Assembly (NCBI RefSeq): GCF_003013475.1
Contig: NZ_PXZO01000018.1
Location: 1 to 64,000 of the forward strand
DNA: 64,000 nt
Source: Brevibacillus porteri
Lineage (GTDB): Bacteria > Bacillota > Bacilli > Brevibacillales > Brevibacillaceae
Direction: 5' to 3'
Positions 43,270-51,965 of this stretch are shown here, piece after piece. Position numbers and translations under genes: made by a program. The notes below the pieces were generated by a model. The model did no database searches, was not told the origin of the DNA, and was given only the letters and a program-made list of their open reading frames with translations. Each line of letters opens with the position of its first letter. The stretch's first letter is position 1.

Positions 43270-43728
43270 ATGAATGGAGAGCTCGTCGCTTTTGTCCGGG
43301 AGCTAAACGAAATCGAGTATGCTTGCCAGGTGATGCTGACGCAAGAATATGCGGATGTGCTGGATGAGACGATTACGAATAACCAGATCATTATGATTAA
43401 CTTGTTGCATGATCGCGGTCGACTGCTTACTGGTGAATTGGCAAAGCAAATGGACATCACGCCAAGTGCAGTCAGCCAAATGTTGAACAAGATGGAAAAG
43501 CGCCAGTTAGTTAAACGTTCGATTAACCCCGGGAATCGCCGAGAAATTTTTGTGGAGCTGGATACTGCCGGAGTGAACTATATCGAAACAAGCCGCAAGA
43601 TTGAATTGTCGATCATAGAGCGCTTCTATTCCAAGCTTCCTTACGAAGATTTGGTAGCGCTAAAGGAAATCATGTTGAGGTTCCGGAGAATTATTGAGGA
43701 AGAGCAGAAGCGGAAGACAGTTGAATAA
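43270..43728 (+). CDS. MarR-family transcriptional regulator
   Basis: The 152-residue winged-helix protein has LLTGELAKQMDITPSAVSQM as recognition helix region and RSINPGNRREIFVELD as the wing with the conserved D-x-R-type basic tip, and helical dimer arms at both ends. A GGTGGTGG sequence precedes the ATG. The upstream stretch TTTTAATAGTTAAGTTAACTTAATTA (43229-43254) contains an AAGTTAACTT palindrome, a likely self-operator. It precedes the hydrolase gene at 43859. Confidence 0.92.
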   Translation: MNGELVAFVRELNEIEYACQVMLTQEYADVLDETITNNQIIMINLLHDRGRLLTGELAKQMDITPSAVSQMLNKMEKRQLVKRSINPGNRREIFVELDTAGVNYIETSRKIELSIIERFYSKLPYEDLVALKEIMLRFRRIIEEEQKRKTVE

Positions 43729-43858
43729 TTACGAAACAAGGGTAAGCGGTTGGGGCACCAGGAGACGGGCGAATGTCTTGGCTAACCTGCGCCTAATATT
43801 TAAGTTTAATTAAATATTAATATAGATTAATAATTAGTGTGAAGGAGGCAGATTCATA

Positions 43859-45265
43859 ATGCGGATTTTTGAAGTTGTGTTTGTCATGTTGGCTATAGGC
43901 TCATTGTGGTACTTGATTTGGGCTCGGAAAGCTCCAGGGCGGCTATTTCTATGGGGAATGCCTATTTTGCTGGTCGGTACAGGGCTGTTTCACCTGATTT
44001 TTGAAAAGGCGCGTTGGCAAATGGGTCCAGCGTATTTGGTTGCTCTAATCGCCCTATGCATGTACGGAGCCAGGGCTTACCGGAACACGATAAGGGATAG
44101 GGAATGGAAGAAGTCTATTTTACTCAGTGTGCCGGCTTTTCTGCTCAGCGCACTCGCCATTTGCCTGCCATTTATGTTACCTGTCTTTTCCTTTGAGAGA
44201 CCAACTGGCGCTTATCGTGTAGGAACGGTTACCTACACATGGTCGGACAACTCTCGCATAGGGAGTAACGGGACTTCCAGAAAAATCAATGTGCAGATCT
44301 GGTATCCAACTGATTCGTCATCTTCTGCTACTGGGGGTAAATACATTTCCAATCTGCCGACGTTTGCCAAAGCTATCGAGGAACAGTACGGATTTTCTGG
44401 GAAAGTATTGAGCTACCTCGAACAGGTGGAGACGCATACTTACGCGGGAACTTCCTTCGCCTCAGACTTAAAAGAAGCACCAATCATTTTCTTATCGCAT
44501 GGGAATATGCTAGGTAGCCGCTTCACGAATACGTTTCAAGCGATTGAATTAGCCAGCCACGGTTATATTGTAGCGGCGGTCGAGCATCCTGGAACGGCGA
44601 TGATTTCTGTTTATCCAGATGGCAGCTATGCTCCTTTCATAGACATGAGCTCTCATCTCCCTATGGAATACAACGTACAGAACCATGCTTCTATTCCCGT
44701 TATCAAGGAGCAGACGCAGGATATCGAATTTGCCCTTCAGCAGCTTATGGATATGAGTGAAAGTGTAACGGAGAGTCCGTTTGCCTATCGAGCTGACTTT
44801 TCCAATGTGGGCATCATCGGTCACTCCTTTGGGGGTGCAACTGCGGTGGATGTTCTATACAAAAATCCTGCATTTAAAGCAGGTATTAATATGGATGGCT
44901 ACTTGTACGGTGAGGATCGTGACAAACCGTTAACGAAACCGCTTATGATTATGAATGGAGGCTTCAAATTACCAGAACTGGAGGATTCGCCGGAGATGAA
45001 ACTAGCCGAAGAAGGGCGGCGAGAGCGAATATTAGCTCAATCAGGTGTGGAGTTGGATATCTGGCAGGCGGGGCATCTCAGCTTTACAGATGTTCCTTTG
45101 TATTCACCACTGATGGAAGCGCTTAGTCCTGAAGTGCGGCGCAATCACACCATTATTAACGAAGTATCGCTAGCCTTCATGGACCGGAATCTCAAGGGTG
45201 ATCCAAATACTTCCTATTTAGATGTTGTGGAGCGCTATCCAGATGTTACGATAAGGATGAAGTGA
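43859..45265 (+). CDS. Membrane-anchored alpha/beta hydrolase (PAF-acetylhydrolase-like)
   Basis: The 468-residue protein has four N-terminal membrane helices (residues 1-118) and then an alpha/beta-hydrolase domain. That domain has VQIWYPTD, IFLSHGNMLGSRFTNTFQA, the nucleophile elbow GIIGHSFGGATAVD and NMDGYLYGE, and a late histidine in WQAGHLSFTDVP: the platelet-activating-factor acetylhydrolase group. AAGGAGG precedes the ATG. The MarR gene upstream may regulate it. Substrate unknown. Confidence 0.88.
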   Translation: MRIFEVVFVMLAIGSLWYLIWARKAPGRLFLWGMPILLVGTGLFHLIFEKARWQMGPAYLVALIALCMYGARAYRNTIRDREWKKSILLSVPAFLLSALAICLPFMLPVFSFERPTGAYRVGTVTYTWSDNSRIGSNGTSRKINVQIWYPTDSSSSATGGKYISNLPTFAKAIEEQYGFSGKVLSYLEQVETHTYAGTSFASDLKEAPIIFLSHGNMLGSRFTNTFQAIELASHGYIVAAVEHPGTAMISVYPDGSYAPFIDMSSHLPMEYNVQNHASIPVIKEQTQDIEFALQQLMDMSESVTESPFAYRADFSNVGIIGHSFGGATAVDVLYKNPAFKAGINMDGYLYGEDRDKPLTKPLMIMNGGFKLPELEDSPEMKLAEEGRRERILAQSGVELDIWQAGHLSFTDVPLYSPLMEALSPEVRRNHTIINEVSLAFMDRNLKGDPNTSYLDVVERYPDVTIRMK

Positions 45266-45295
45266 TGTACCTCCCAATAAGAAAGGAGATTTCCT

Positions 45296-45394
45296 TTGCA
45301 GCGTGAAAAAATTAGCCATATTCTTGAAGCAGTTCGAAAGTTTCTTCCGGAAGATATAGCTGTATCCGTCGAGTCACTCCTAGCAAAAAGATAA
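45296..45394 (+). CDS. Possible 32-residue peptide
   Basis: TTG start with AAAGGAGA 7 bases upstream encodes MQREKISHILEAVRKFLPED and a helical tail to AKR. It follows the hydrolase gene by 30 bases and is followed by its own hairpin at 45399. No family is recognised, but placement and site look deliberate. Confidence 0.4.
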   Translation: MQREKISHILEAVRKFLPEDIAVSVESLLAKR

Positions 45395-45398
45395 GGAA

Positions 45399-45420
45399 GG
45401 GGCACCATTTTAGGTGTCCC
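45399..45420. terminator. Hairpin between converging genes
   Basis: GGGGCACC, ATTTTA, GGTGTCCC. No strong T run on the plus strand; weak terminator. Confidence 0.55.
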
Positions 45421-45434
45421 TCTACTTCATAATT

Positions 45435-46445
45435 TCATTTTGTCCCTAATAGTTCTTTTAAGGTGTTATCAATAAACGCGGTATCGACAGGGTTAAGCCC
45501 AAACCCAGCCAAGTGTCCCCAGATTGATTCTATCGGCTTAAAGGTAGCGTTGGGGATGTGCTTCGTCTCATATTCACTGTCTTCTGGCGTGAAATACAAA
45601 TCAGTCCGTACAGGCATCACAACCGTTCGTGCCTGGATGCTTCGCAACGCCGCCTCAAAGTCTCCATTGTATCTATCATTTTGACTAATGTCGGCATGCT
45701 GCCACGTCCACATCATCGCCAGCAAATCGTTTGCATCCGACGGAACAAAGCTCTCCTCCCAAAATCCCGAGATAAATTCGGAAAGGGTCGCATAGCCCAA
45801 AGCTTTATAGCATGCCTCGCGGTAAAATGGCTGTGAAAACCCCCAACTTGCATAAACGCACCCTAAGGTACGCAAGCCAGCCTCGGGAGATGCTGTATAC
45901 TGCCCGTTGTTCCAAGCTACATCGGCCTGCAAGGCTGCTCGGATGCCTTCGATCAAGACGATGTTATGCGGCCATGTTTTTGCAGTTCCGGCAAAAGGAG
46001 CCAATCGTTCGACCATATCTGGGTAGCTCGCCGCCCAATGAAAAGCCTGGATGGCCCCCATCGACCAGCCAGTTGCCAGCGCAATTTTTTTGATGCCAAA
46101 CCGCTCTGTAATGAGTCGATGCTGAAGGGTGACATTATCGTAGATCGTCACGTGTGGAAAATTGGCCTGATCATACGGGCTGGCTGTATTGCTCGGGGAG
46201 GACGATAGCCCGTTGCCGAGCATGTTGGGAATGATGATAAAATATTGATTCGGATTCAGAGCCTTATCTTCCCCGATAAGCCATTCGTTTTGGTAATGCT
46301 GGTCTCCAAACGATGTAGGAAATATAATGACGTTATCCTTGGCTGCGTTGAGCGTGCCGTACGTTTTGTAAGCAATATATGCATGTGGTAGGGTCACTCC
46401 TGACTGCAAGCGCACCTCTCCCAAGTGAAAAATATGGTAATCCAT
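45435..46445 (-). CDS. Alpha/beta hydrolase of the homoserine O-acetyltransferase type
   Basis: The 336-residue protein resembles MetX-like acyltransferases/hydrolases: YKTYGTLNAAKDNVIIFPTS, the elbow ATGWSMGAIQAFHWA (nucleophile Ser), DLYFTPEDSEYE (acid) and SIWGHLAGFG (His). It lacks features that would prove homoserine as substrate, so it could be a hydrolase. The start at 46445 has AAAGGAG nine bases upstream; the open frame reaches 46481. Divergent from the MerR gene, with a MerR-type promoter between. Confidence 0.85.
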   Translation of the reverse strand: MDYHIFHLGEVRLQSGVTLPHAYIAYKTYGTLNAAKDNVIIFPTSFGDQHYQNEWLIGEDKALNPNQYFIIIPNMLGNGLSSSPSNTASPYDQANFPHVTIYDNVTLQHRLITERFGIKKIALATGWSMGAIQAFHWAASYPDMVERLAPFAGTAKTWPHNIVLIEGIRAALQADVAWNNGQYTASPEAGLRTLGCVYASWGFSQPFYREACYKALGYATLSEFISGFWEESFVPSDANDLLAMMWTWQHADISQNDRYNGDFEAALRSIQARTVVMPVRTDLYFTPEDSEYETKHIPNATFKPIESIWGHLAGFGLNPVDTAFIDNTLKELLGTK

Positions 46446-46481
46446 CTCGCATTGCTCCTTTGTAAGCATGATTTTTTTCAA

Positions 46482-46512
46482 CTATAAACGTTCCCGTACA
46501 GGGGAAAGTCAA
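46482..46512 (-). promoter_or_regulatory. MerR-type promoter with 19-bp spacer
   Basis: On the minus strand TTGACT (46512-46507) and TTATAG (46487-46482) are 19 bp apart, the overlong spacer that MerR proteins correct by DNA distortion. The spacer holds a CCCCTGTACGGG-like dyad. It reads toward the alpha/beta hydrolase gene. Confidence 0.8.
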
Positions 46513-46537
46513 GGGAATGATAGATTGGGGTTTTTCC

Positions 46538-47341
46538 ATGTTTAAGATCAGTGAATTTTCCCGATTGAGCAGAGTGTCATTAAAGACGCTTCGCTTTTAT
46601 GACCAGATTGGTATTTTGAAGCCAGCGGATATCGACAAAGAGACTGGCTATCGGTTTTATGCAGCAGAGCAATTAGTTACGCTCAATCGAATCCTCATGT
46701 ACAAGGACTTGGGATTTACGTTGCAACAAATTCAGCAATTGCTTCATGAAGAGATGTCCATGGAACAACTACAAGGCATATTCAGGCAAAAAGAAAGGGA
46801 AACGAAACAGCTCCTTGAGGAGGAGCAAGCACGATTGCATCGAATCAAGGAGCGTCTGCTATCGATCGAGCAAAAGGGGTATGGAGAACAAGAGGTTGTC
46901 TTTAAACAAGTCGAAGCTCAAAAAGTTGTCTCGTTCCGTGCGGAAGGGACGGTAGAAGAGATTCCGATGCTTTTCGATCGACTGGCTCATTATGCAGGCA
47001 AGCAGCAGAGAGGGATGCTTTCTCCCATCGTTTTGTGGAAGGAATCGGAGAGAGACGAGACGGCATTCGAATTGGAGATCGGCTATGTACTCAAACAGGA
47101 CATTCCCTTGCCATCCGATAGGTTGGAAATACGTATGCTGCCAGAGGAGCCGATGATGGCCACCCTGGTCCAACGTGTAGAGCCATTCGTTCCTTCTACG
47201 GCCTGTATTGACTTGGCAAAATGGATAGAGCGCAATCAATACCGGATCAAAAAAGATCAGCCAGGCAGAGAAAACTATCTGCAATCCGCAGATGGGGGCG
47301 ATACGTATGTAGAAGTACAAATTCCTATTGAATCTCCATAA
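46538..47341 (+). CDS. MerR-family regulator with effector-binding domain
   Basis: The 267-residue protein has an N-terminal MerR DNA-binding domain (SEFSRLSRVSLKTLRFYD, then DKETGYRFY), a dimerising coiled coil (about 78-118, rich in E/R/L) and a C-terminal GyrI-like effector domain, the BmrR/TipA style of multidrug sensor. The start at 46538 has GGGG 8 bases upstream; ATG 46517 is in frame but lies against the promoter. It probably activates the divergent hydrolase gene. Confidence 0.9.
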   Translation: MFKISEFSRLSRVSLKTLRFYDQIGILKPADIDKETGYRFYAAEQLVTLNRILMYKDLGFTLQQIQQLLHEEMSMEQLQGIFRQKERETKQLLEEEQARLHRIKERLLSIEQKGYGEQEVVFKQVEAQKVVSFRAEGTVEEIPMLFDRLAHYAGKQQRGMLSPIVLWKESERDETAFELEIGYVLKQDIPLPSDRLEIRMLPEEPMMATLVQRVEPFVPSTACIDLAKWIERNQYRIKKDQPGRENYLQSADGGDTYVEVQIPIESP

Positions 47342-47343
47342 AC

Positions 47344-47384
47344 AAGGCCAGTACCTGTATAGACGACGAGGTACTGGCCTTTTG
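47344..47384 (+). terminator. Terminator of the MerR gene
   Basis: AAGGCCAGTACCT pairs perfectly over 13 bp with AGGTACTGGCCTT, followed by a short T tract. Confidence 0.9.
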
Positions 47385-47478
47385 CTTGTGTTCATTTGAC
47401 GCTGGTAGAACGCAGGTAGTACAGTAATGTTGAGCGAAAATACAGAAAATTACAAAGGAGAAAGAAGGGAATCCTGCT

Positions 47479-48258
47479 ATGAATAGAAAAGCACGTCGGT
47501 TCATTGATCTGAGTGTGCCTCTTGATCGTCTGGCAAAAGAACCGTTTCCACCTGAGATTCAATACAATAGTCATGAAGAAGGGGCTGTCCAAGCTGCGCA
47601 GTATTTCGGACTCCAATCAACGGATTTTCCCGAGCAGAAGGCTTGGGCGAGTGAAACGGTGACGCTCACGACACATACAGGGACACATGTAGATGCACCT
47701 TGGCATTACTGGCCTACTTCCGAGGGAGAGCCGGCAAGAACGATTGATCAGTTACCGTTGGAGTGGTTCTACGGAGATGGTGTCTTGCTTGATTTTAGTG
47801 GGAAACCGTCTGGCTATGAAATCACGGTGAACGATATGAAACAAAAGCTCGCCCAAATCCAATACGAACTGAAACCGTTCGATATTGTCCTGATCAGGAC
47901 GGATGCAGATAAAAGGTACTATGAGGAGCACTATTTCCTATCACATGCAGGGGTATCGGCGGAAGCAACTCATTGGCTGATTGATCAAGGAATTAAGGTC
48001 ATGGGAACCGATGGGTGGGGATGGGATATCCCGTTTTCGGTTCAAGCCGCTGACTATAAACAAAATCCGCGCGATGGCGTATTATGGGCGGCTCACTATG
48101 TGGGAAAAGAGAAAGAGTATTGCCAAATTGAAAAGCTCGCGAACCTGGAGCAATTGCCGAGGCCCTACGGGTTTACCGTTTCTGTGTTTCCTGTAAAAGT
48201 AAAAGGGGCGAGCGCGGGATGGGCGCGTCCTGTTGCCATTTTTGAAGAAGGGGAGTAG
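47479..48258 (+). CDS. Cyclase-family (kynurenine-formamidase-like) hydrolase
   Basis: Metal-dependent amidohydrolase fold of 259 residues with the family motif HTGTHVDAPWHYW (His and Asp metal ligands), an N-terminal FIDLSVPLD and GTDGWGWDIP near the active site. Relatives are KynB formamidases and isatin hydrolases. No other tryptophan-degradation gene is in the window, so the substrate is open. AAAGGAGAAAG precedes the ATG. The next gene starts 4 bases after its stop. Confidence 0.88.
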   Translation: MNRKARRFIDLSVPLDRLAKEPFPPEIQYNSHEEGAVQAAQYFGLQSTDFPEQKAWASETVTLTTHTGTHVDAPWHYWPTSEGEPARTIDQLPLEWFYGDGVLLDFSGKPSGYEITVNDMKQKLAQIQYELKPFDIVLIRTDADKRYYEEHYFLSHAGVSAEATHWLIDQGIKVMGTDGWGWDIPFSVQAADYKQNPRDGVLWAAHYVGKEKEYCQIEKLANLEQLPRPYGFTVSVFPVKVKGASAGWARPVAIFEEGE

Positions 48259-48262
48259 TTGC

Positions 48263-48658
48263 ATGAACATGAACAAGAGAGCGAAAGTTCTGTTCCTCCT
48301 ATTCTTCTTAGGCTTTTGTTTCATCATGATCGCGTATGTTTCCCTGATCTGGTATCCTGCATTACCATTCGATTCCAAATCCAAAAGAGAAGTGACAGAG
48401 CTGTTGGGCGAAAACACGGGAACCATCGTCAAATTGACGACGGAGGAAAACGTCGATTGGTATGGGTATGGGCCGCAAGCGAATCAAGCATCAGCGGCAG
48501 AAGCGATGAAACGAGCAATGACAGAAAAAGGCTGGACCTTTATTGAGCAAGAAGGGGCTGGATACTTTTTTGAACGGAGGAAAGAGAAGATGATTATCAC
48601 GTCACAAATGTGGACGGGCAACTATGTACTCTTTCGAATACCCGCAGGTGTTCTATAG
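48263..48658 (+). CDS. Small membrane-anchored protein of unknown function
   Basis: The 131-residue product has one N-terminal membrane helix (AKVLFLLFFLGFCFIMIAYV) followed by a small extracytoplasmic domain (VTELLGENTGTIVKLTTEE, then a WTFIEQEGAGYFFERR strand pair). No family recognised. GGGGAG lies 7 bases before ATG 48263. Cotranscribed with the cyclase-family gene. Confidence 0.7.
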   Translation: MNMNKRAKVLFLLFFLGFCFIMIAYVSLIWYPALPFDSKSKREVTELLGENTGTIVKLTTEENVDWYGYGPQANQASAAEAMKRAMTEKGWTFIEQEGAGYFFERRKEKMIITSQMWTGNYVLFRIPAGVL

Positions 48659-48699
48659 AGACCAGGAGGCAAAATGAACGGAATGGCAGGCGCATTGAT

Positions 48700-48999
48700 C
48701 TACGCACGCATCGCTTTCCACAACAAATATTTCTCTCGTAAACAAACTGCACAAGGCCGATATCCCGCAGCAATAGCAGTTGCTTCATCCGCAAAAAATA
48801 CGCGATGGCGCACATAACCGCCTCGCGTAATGGCTCTGATGGCAGAGGGACAATCCAGTCGGCCATATATTTTGCGTTGCTGGTACCCTCCTAATGTACC
48901 CGGAGTATTACTTTGATAAAAAGAGCGATCAGCTCCGAGCAGGGTGTATGTTTTGGCAGAGTCAGCATCTTGAGGTGCTGGCTTTTTTGGCGTAGGCAT
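48700..48999 (-). CDS. Stand-alone Ada-like zinc-binding protein
   Basis: The 99-residue protein matches the Ada metal-binding domain superfamily seen as single-domain proteins: ADRSFYQSNTPGTLGGYQ, YGRLDCPSAIRA, then VFFADEATAIAAGYRPCAVC with the C-x2-C pair. In Ada the cysteine cluster takes methyl groups from phosphotriesters; here four zinc cysteines are not obvious (three are visible), so activity is uncertain. It lies next to nfo, alkA and adaA. Confidence 0.85.
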   Translation of the reverse strand: MPTPKKPAPQDADSAKTYTLLGADRSFYQSNTPGTLGGYQQRKIYGRLDCPSAIRAITRGGYVRHRVFFADEATAIAAGYRPCAVCLREKYLLWKAMRA

Positions 49000-49082
49000 A
49001 TGGCTCCCCCATTATTGGTACGTGTGTCGGTTTCACTCCAACAGGAGGAAGCCACGGTCAGCCTACATCAAGTGCTTTTACA

Positions 49083-50201
49083 TTACGAGAATTTTGGAAT
49101 CGCGAAGTAGGCGCTCAAGCGATGGTTGATCTGCTCCTCGGTAAGCTCAGGGAACAATCTCGCTTCCTTCACCATATCGTACAGACGCTCCATCGGCTCG
49201 CGGCCATCGGCTTTCTTTGCCTTCGCGTCGTTTTTGAGCAGCTCCCAAATCCCAATCACATACTCACGTCTGGTGATATCTTGTTTGCGGAAAAAGAAAT
49301 CGAGGCGCTCCACATGATCCATGAATTCGTTACCGAAGCGCTTGTCCACTTCCCCGCGCAGGAGGGCAATTTCTGCTTCGTACATCGGACGCTCGTTGCC
49401 TTTATCTTTGCTGATCCAAGGTGTCTCCAGTACAAGCGGCAGGTGGCGGATTTTCTCGTGGTTCACGATGTAATTCATTGCATCAAAGCCGATGAGTCCC
49501 GCACCGATTGGCGCATGGCGGTCTTTGCCTGCCCCGCGGAAGTTTTTGCTGTCATTCAAGTGAACGACAGCGAGACGGTCCAAGCCGATTGTCCGGTCAA
49601 ACTGTTCCAAGACGCCATCGAAGTCGTTGACGATATCGTAGCCAGCATCGTGAATATGGCAAGTATCCATGCAGACGGTCAGCCTGCTGTTGTCTTCTAC
49701 TTTCTCGATGATGGCCGCGATTTCCTCAAAGCTGCGACCGATTTCCGTCCCTTTGCCCGCCATCGTCTCCAACGCGATGTTCACGTTGGTGTCTTTGACG
49801 CCTGTCAGAACTTCATTCAAGCCTTCTGCGATTCGGGCGATGCCGTATTCTGCATCCTTGTCCGTGTACGCGCCAGGGTGCAGCACGATATTTTTGACGC
49901 CAATGTAGTCGGTCCGGCGAATCTCTTCTTGCAGAAAGCGGACAGCGAGCTCATAGGTATCGTCCTTGTAAGAGCCCAAGTTAATAATGTACGGGGCATG
50001 TACCACAATTTCATCCACGCCCTGCTTAGCCATTATTTCTTTGCCTTCCGTAATGTACTGGTCCTCGATCGGCTTGCGGCGGGTGTTTTGCGGTGCACCC
50101 GTGTAGATCATAAAGGTACTCGAGCCGTAGGTGGCTGCTTCTTCGGCGGCATTCAGCAGTCCTTTACCGGAGAATGATACGTGTGAACCTATTTTTAGCA
50201 T
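49083..50201 (-). CDS. nfo: Endonuclease IV with C-terminal extension
   Basis: Zinc AP endonuclease of base-excision repair. The first ~290 residues match Nfo: [70 protein letters not shown] and [10 protein letters not shown], with the zinc-ligand His, Glu and Asp residues in place. At 372 residues it is about 75 longer than B. subtilis Nfo: a charged, helical tail ([20 protein letters not shown] to the C-terminus) of unknown role. AGGAGG precedes the ATG. It lies 19 bp downstream of alkA, in one operon. Confidence 0.94.
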   Translation of the reverse strand: MLKIGSHVSFSGKGLLNAAEEAATYGSSTFMIYTGAPQNTRRKPIEDQYITEGKEIMAKQGVDEIVVHAPYIINLGSYKDDTYELAVRFLQEEIRRTDYIGVKNIVLHPGAYTDKDAEYGIARIAEGLNEVLTGVKDTNVNIALETMAGKGTEIGRSFEEIAAIIEKVEDNSRLTVCMDTCHIHDAGYDIVNDFDGVLEQFDRTIGLDRLAVVHLNDSKNFRGAGKDRHAPIGAGLIGFDAMNYIVNHEKIRHLPLVLETPWISKDKGNERPMYEAEIALLRGEVDKRFGNEFMDHVERLDFFFRKQDITRREYVIGIWELLKNDAKAKKADGREPMERLYDMVKEARLFPELTEEQINHRLSAYFAIPKFS

Positions 50202-50220
50202 AGGATAGAACCTCCTTTGA

Positions 50221-51153
50221 TTAATAAAGAAAACGCCATAAATAAAAAGTAGCGTACGACTCCCAATTCGTCCAAGCCTTGGACAGCTCTCGTATTTCTG
50301 CTTTTGTCGGCTTTTTTTCTTTGCCTAGTAAAAATTTGATCGCATTGTGCAGGCCGACATCATCAATGGGAAAAGCAGAGGGTATTCGCAGACAGCGCAT
50401 GAGCACATAGTTGGCTGTCCACGGTCCAATCCCGCGGATGCGGGTCAAACGTTTTTCCGCAGTTTGATAATCTCCTCCGTCCCATAATAGCTCTTTCGAT
50501 AGTTTCCCTTCAACGATGAGTTGTGCGACGTCAATCAAATACTCGCATTTCTTGGTCGTCATGCGCAATCCATCCAGATCAGCGACGGATAATCCGGCGA
50601 TTTTTTCCGCTGTGGGAAAAAGCCAATACGTCTGTCCTTCGAACTCTACCCGTCTTCCGAATGTCTCTACCAACCGCCGTTTAAGCGTGTACGCATAGGT
50701 CAGGTTAATTTGTTGTCCAATGATTCCCCAACTGAGCGCTTCAAACAGGTCGGGAATACCCATGGTCCGCAGCCCGTAGAACTTTTCAACAGCCTGCTGT
50801 AGAAGAGCATCCCCTGCGGCAAGCTCATAAAACGGAACCAGGTCTCGATCGAGATCGAACCAATCGCGAACATAGCGTGCTACCTCCATCCGGACTGTTT
50901 CAGTGGGAAGCGAAGGGCTGAGAAAACGCACAGTCAATCCTTGAGCGTTATCTGCGTGAATTTCGACCACTTGTGGATCTTGTTCAATCGGGATGGCTTT
51001 GTAGAGGCGCCCGTTTTGAATGTGAAACATACATTCGTTGGTTGCTCTGGACAAGTAGTGAAGATTTTGCGAAAAACTGAATTCCGTAGGTACGGACAAG
51101 ATTATTTCTTCTCTATTATCGACCCAAGCCTCGTGTGATAGACCGCTTGTCAT
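50221..51153 (-). CDS. alkA: DNA-3-methyladenine glycosylase II
   Basis: Removes alkylated purines and pyrimidines from DNA. The 310-residue protein has an N-terminal AlkA_N-type domain and an HhH-GPD core: [35 protein letters not shown] (helix-hairpin-helix) and the catalytic aspartate in [19 protein letters not shown] precedes the ATG. The operon alkA-nfo pairs the glycosylase with the AP endonuclease that cuts its product, and adaA is divergent. Confidence 0.94.
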   Translation of the reverse strand: MTSGLSHEAWVDNREEIILSVPTEFSFSQNLHYLSRATNECMFHIQNGRLYKAIPIEQDPQVVEIHADNAQGLTVRFLSPSLPTETVRMEVARYVRDWFDLDRDLVPFYELAAGDALLQQAVEKFYGLRTMGIPDLFEALSWGIIGQQINLTYAYTLKRRLVETFGRRVEFEGQTYWLFPTAEKIAGLSVADLDGLRMTTKKCEYLIDVAQLIVEGKLSKELLWDGGDYQTAEKRLTRIRGIGPWTANYVLMRCLRIPSAFPIDDVGLHNAIKFLLGKEKKPTKAEIRELSKAWTNWESYATFYLWRFLY

Positions 51154-51322
51154 GCGAAAACCTCCTGTCTGACTTCCTCCTAGTTTTATAACAAGAAAAG
51201 CAATACTGTCATTTCGTTATCTTGCTATTTTAATTTTCTAGCAGTACGGATCACGTAGCGTAGGGGTATACTGTTGGTAAGAGCAAGCGATTCGATAACG
51301 GCTATGGCAAAGGAGATGACAT

Positions 51323-51883
51323 GTGTTGGAGGAACGGGTAACCGATGAGCGATGGCAGGCCATTATTCATAACGATGTGTCTTACGATGATCAATTTTTT
51401 TATGCGGTAAAAACGACGAAGATCTTTTGTAGACCGTCGTGCAAGTCGAAGCCGCCGAAGAGGGAGAACGTGCGAGTTTTCCAAAATGCAAGCCAAGCTA
51501 TGCGGGAAGAATTTCGCCCATGTAAACGATGCAAGCCCACGGGAGAGAGGTTGCCTGATCGTGAGTGGGTGGCACAAATTACACAGTATATTGATTCTCA
51601 TTATAACGAAAAGCTGACGTTGGAGCATTTGGCGGATATGTGCCATGGCAGTCCGTTTCATTTGCAGCGAACATTTAAGCGACTCATGTCAATGACGCCC
51701 GTGGAGTACATCCAGAAAAAGCGGATAGACAGGGCGCGAGAGCTGCTGGTTCATTCGAACAACCAGATCGCGGATGTTGCGCAATTGGTAGGAATGCCGA
51801 ATACGCCGTATTTTATCACGTTGTTTAAAAAAATGACGGGCAAGACCCCGAGTGAATATCGCCAACAGTGCGTCAAACAATAA
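51323..51883 (+). CDS. adaA: AdaA methylphosphotriester-DNA methyltransferase/activator
   Basis: Sensor and activator of the adaptive response to methylating agents. The 186-residue protein has the Ada zinc domain (FYAVKTTKIFCRPSCKSK with C36 and C40, then FRPCKRCKP; one zinc cysteine accepts the methyl) and a C-terminal AraC-type double helix-turn-helix (LTLEHLADMCHGSPFHLQRT and NQIADVAQLVGM). GTG start with AAGGAG 8 bases upstream. It is divergent from alkA-nfo, which it very likely induces; adaB (ogt-type) is not adjacent. Confidence 0.93.
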   Translation: MLEERVTDERWQAIIHNDVSYDDQFFYAVKTTKIFCRPSCKSKPPKRENVRVFQNASQAMREEFRPCKRCKPTGERLPDREWVAQITQYIDSHYNEKLTLEHLADMCHGSPFHLQRTFKRLMSMTPVEYIQKKRIDRARELLVHSNNQIADVAQLVGMPNTPYFITLFKKMTGKTPSEYRQQCVKQ

Positions 51884-51965
51884 ACGACATAAGCTGCTCG
51901 TGAAATGTAATATCTTTAGAAGTAAGAAGCTTTGAAGATGAGCAAGAAAAAGGAGCACTGCCAAA

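Noticed and set aside
49122..50177. 351-residue open frame antisense to nfo
   Set aside because: Shadow frame; nfo shows all catalytic motifs and a good start.
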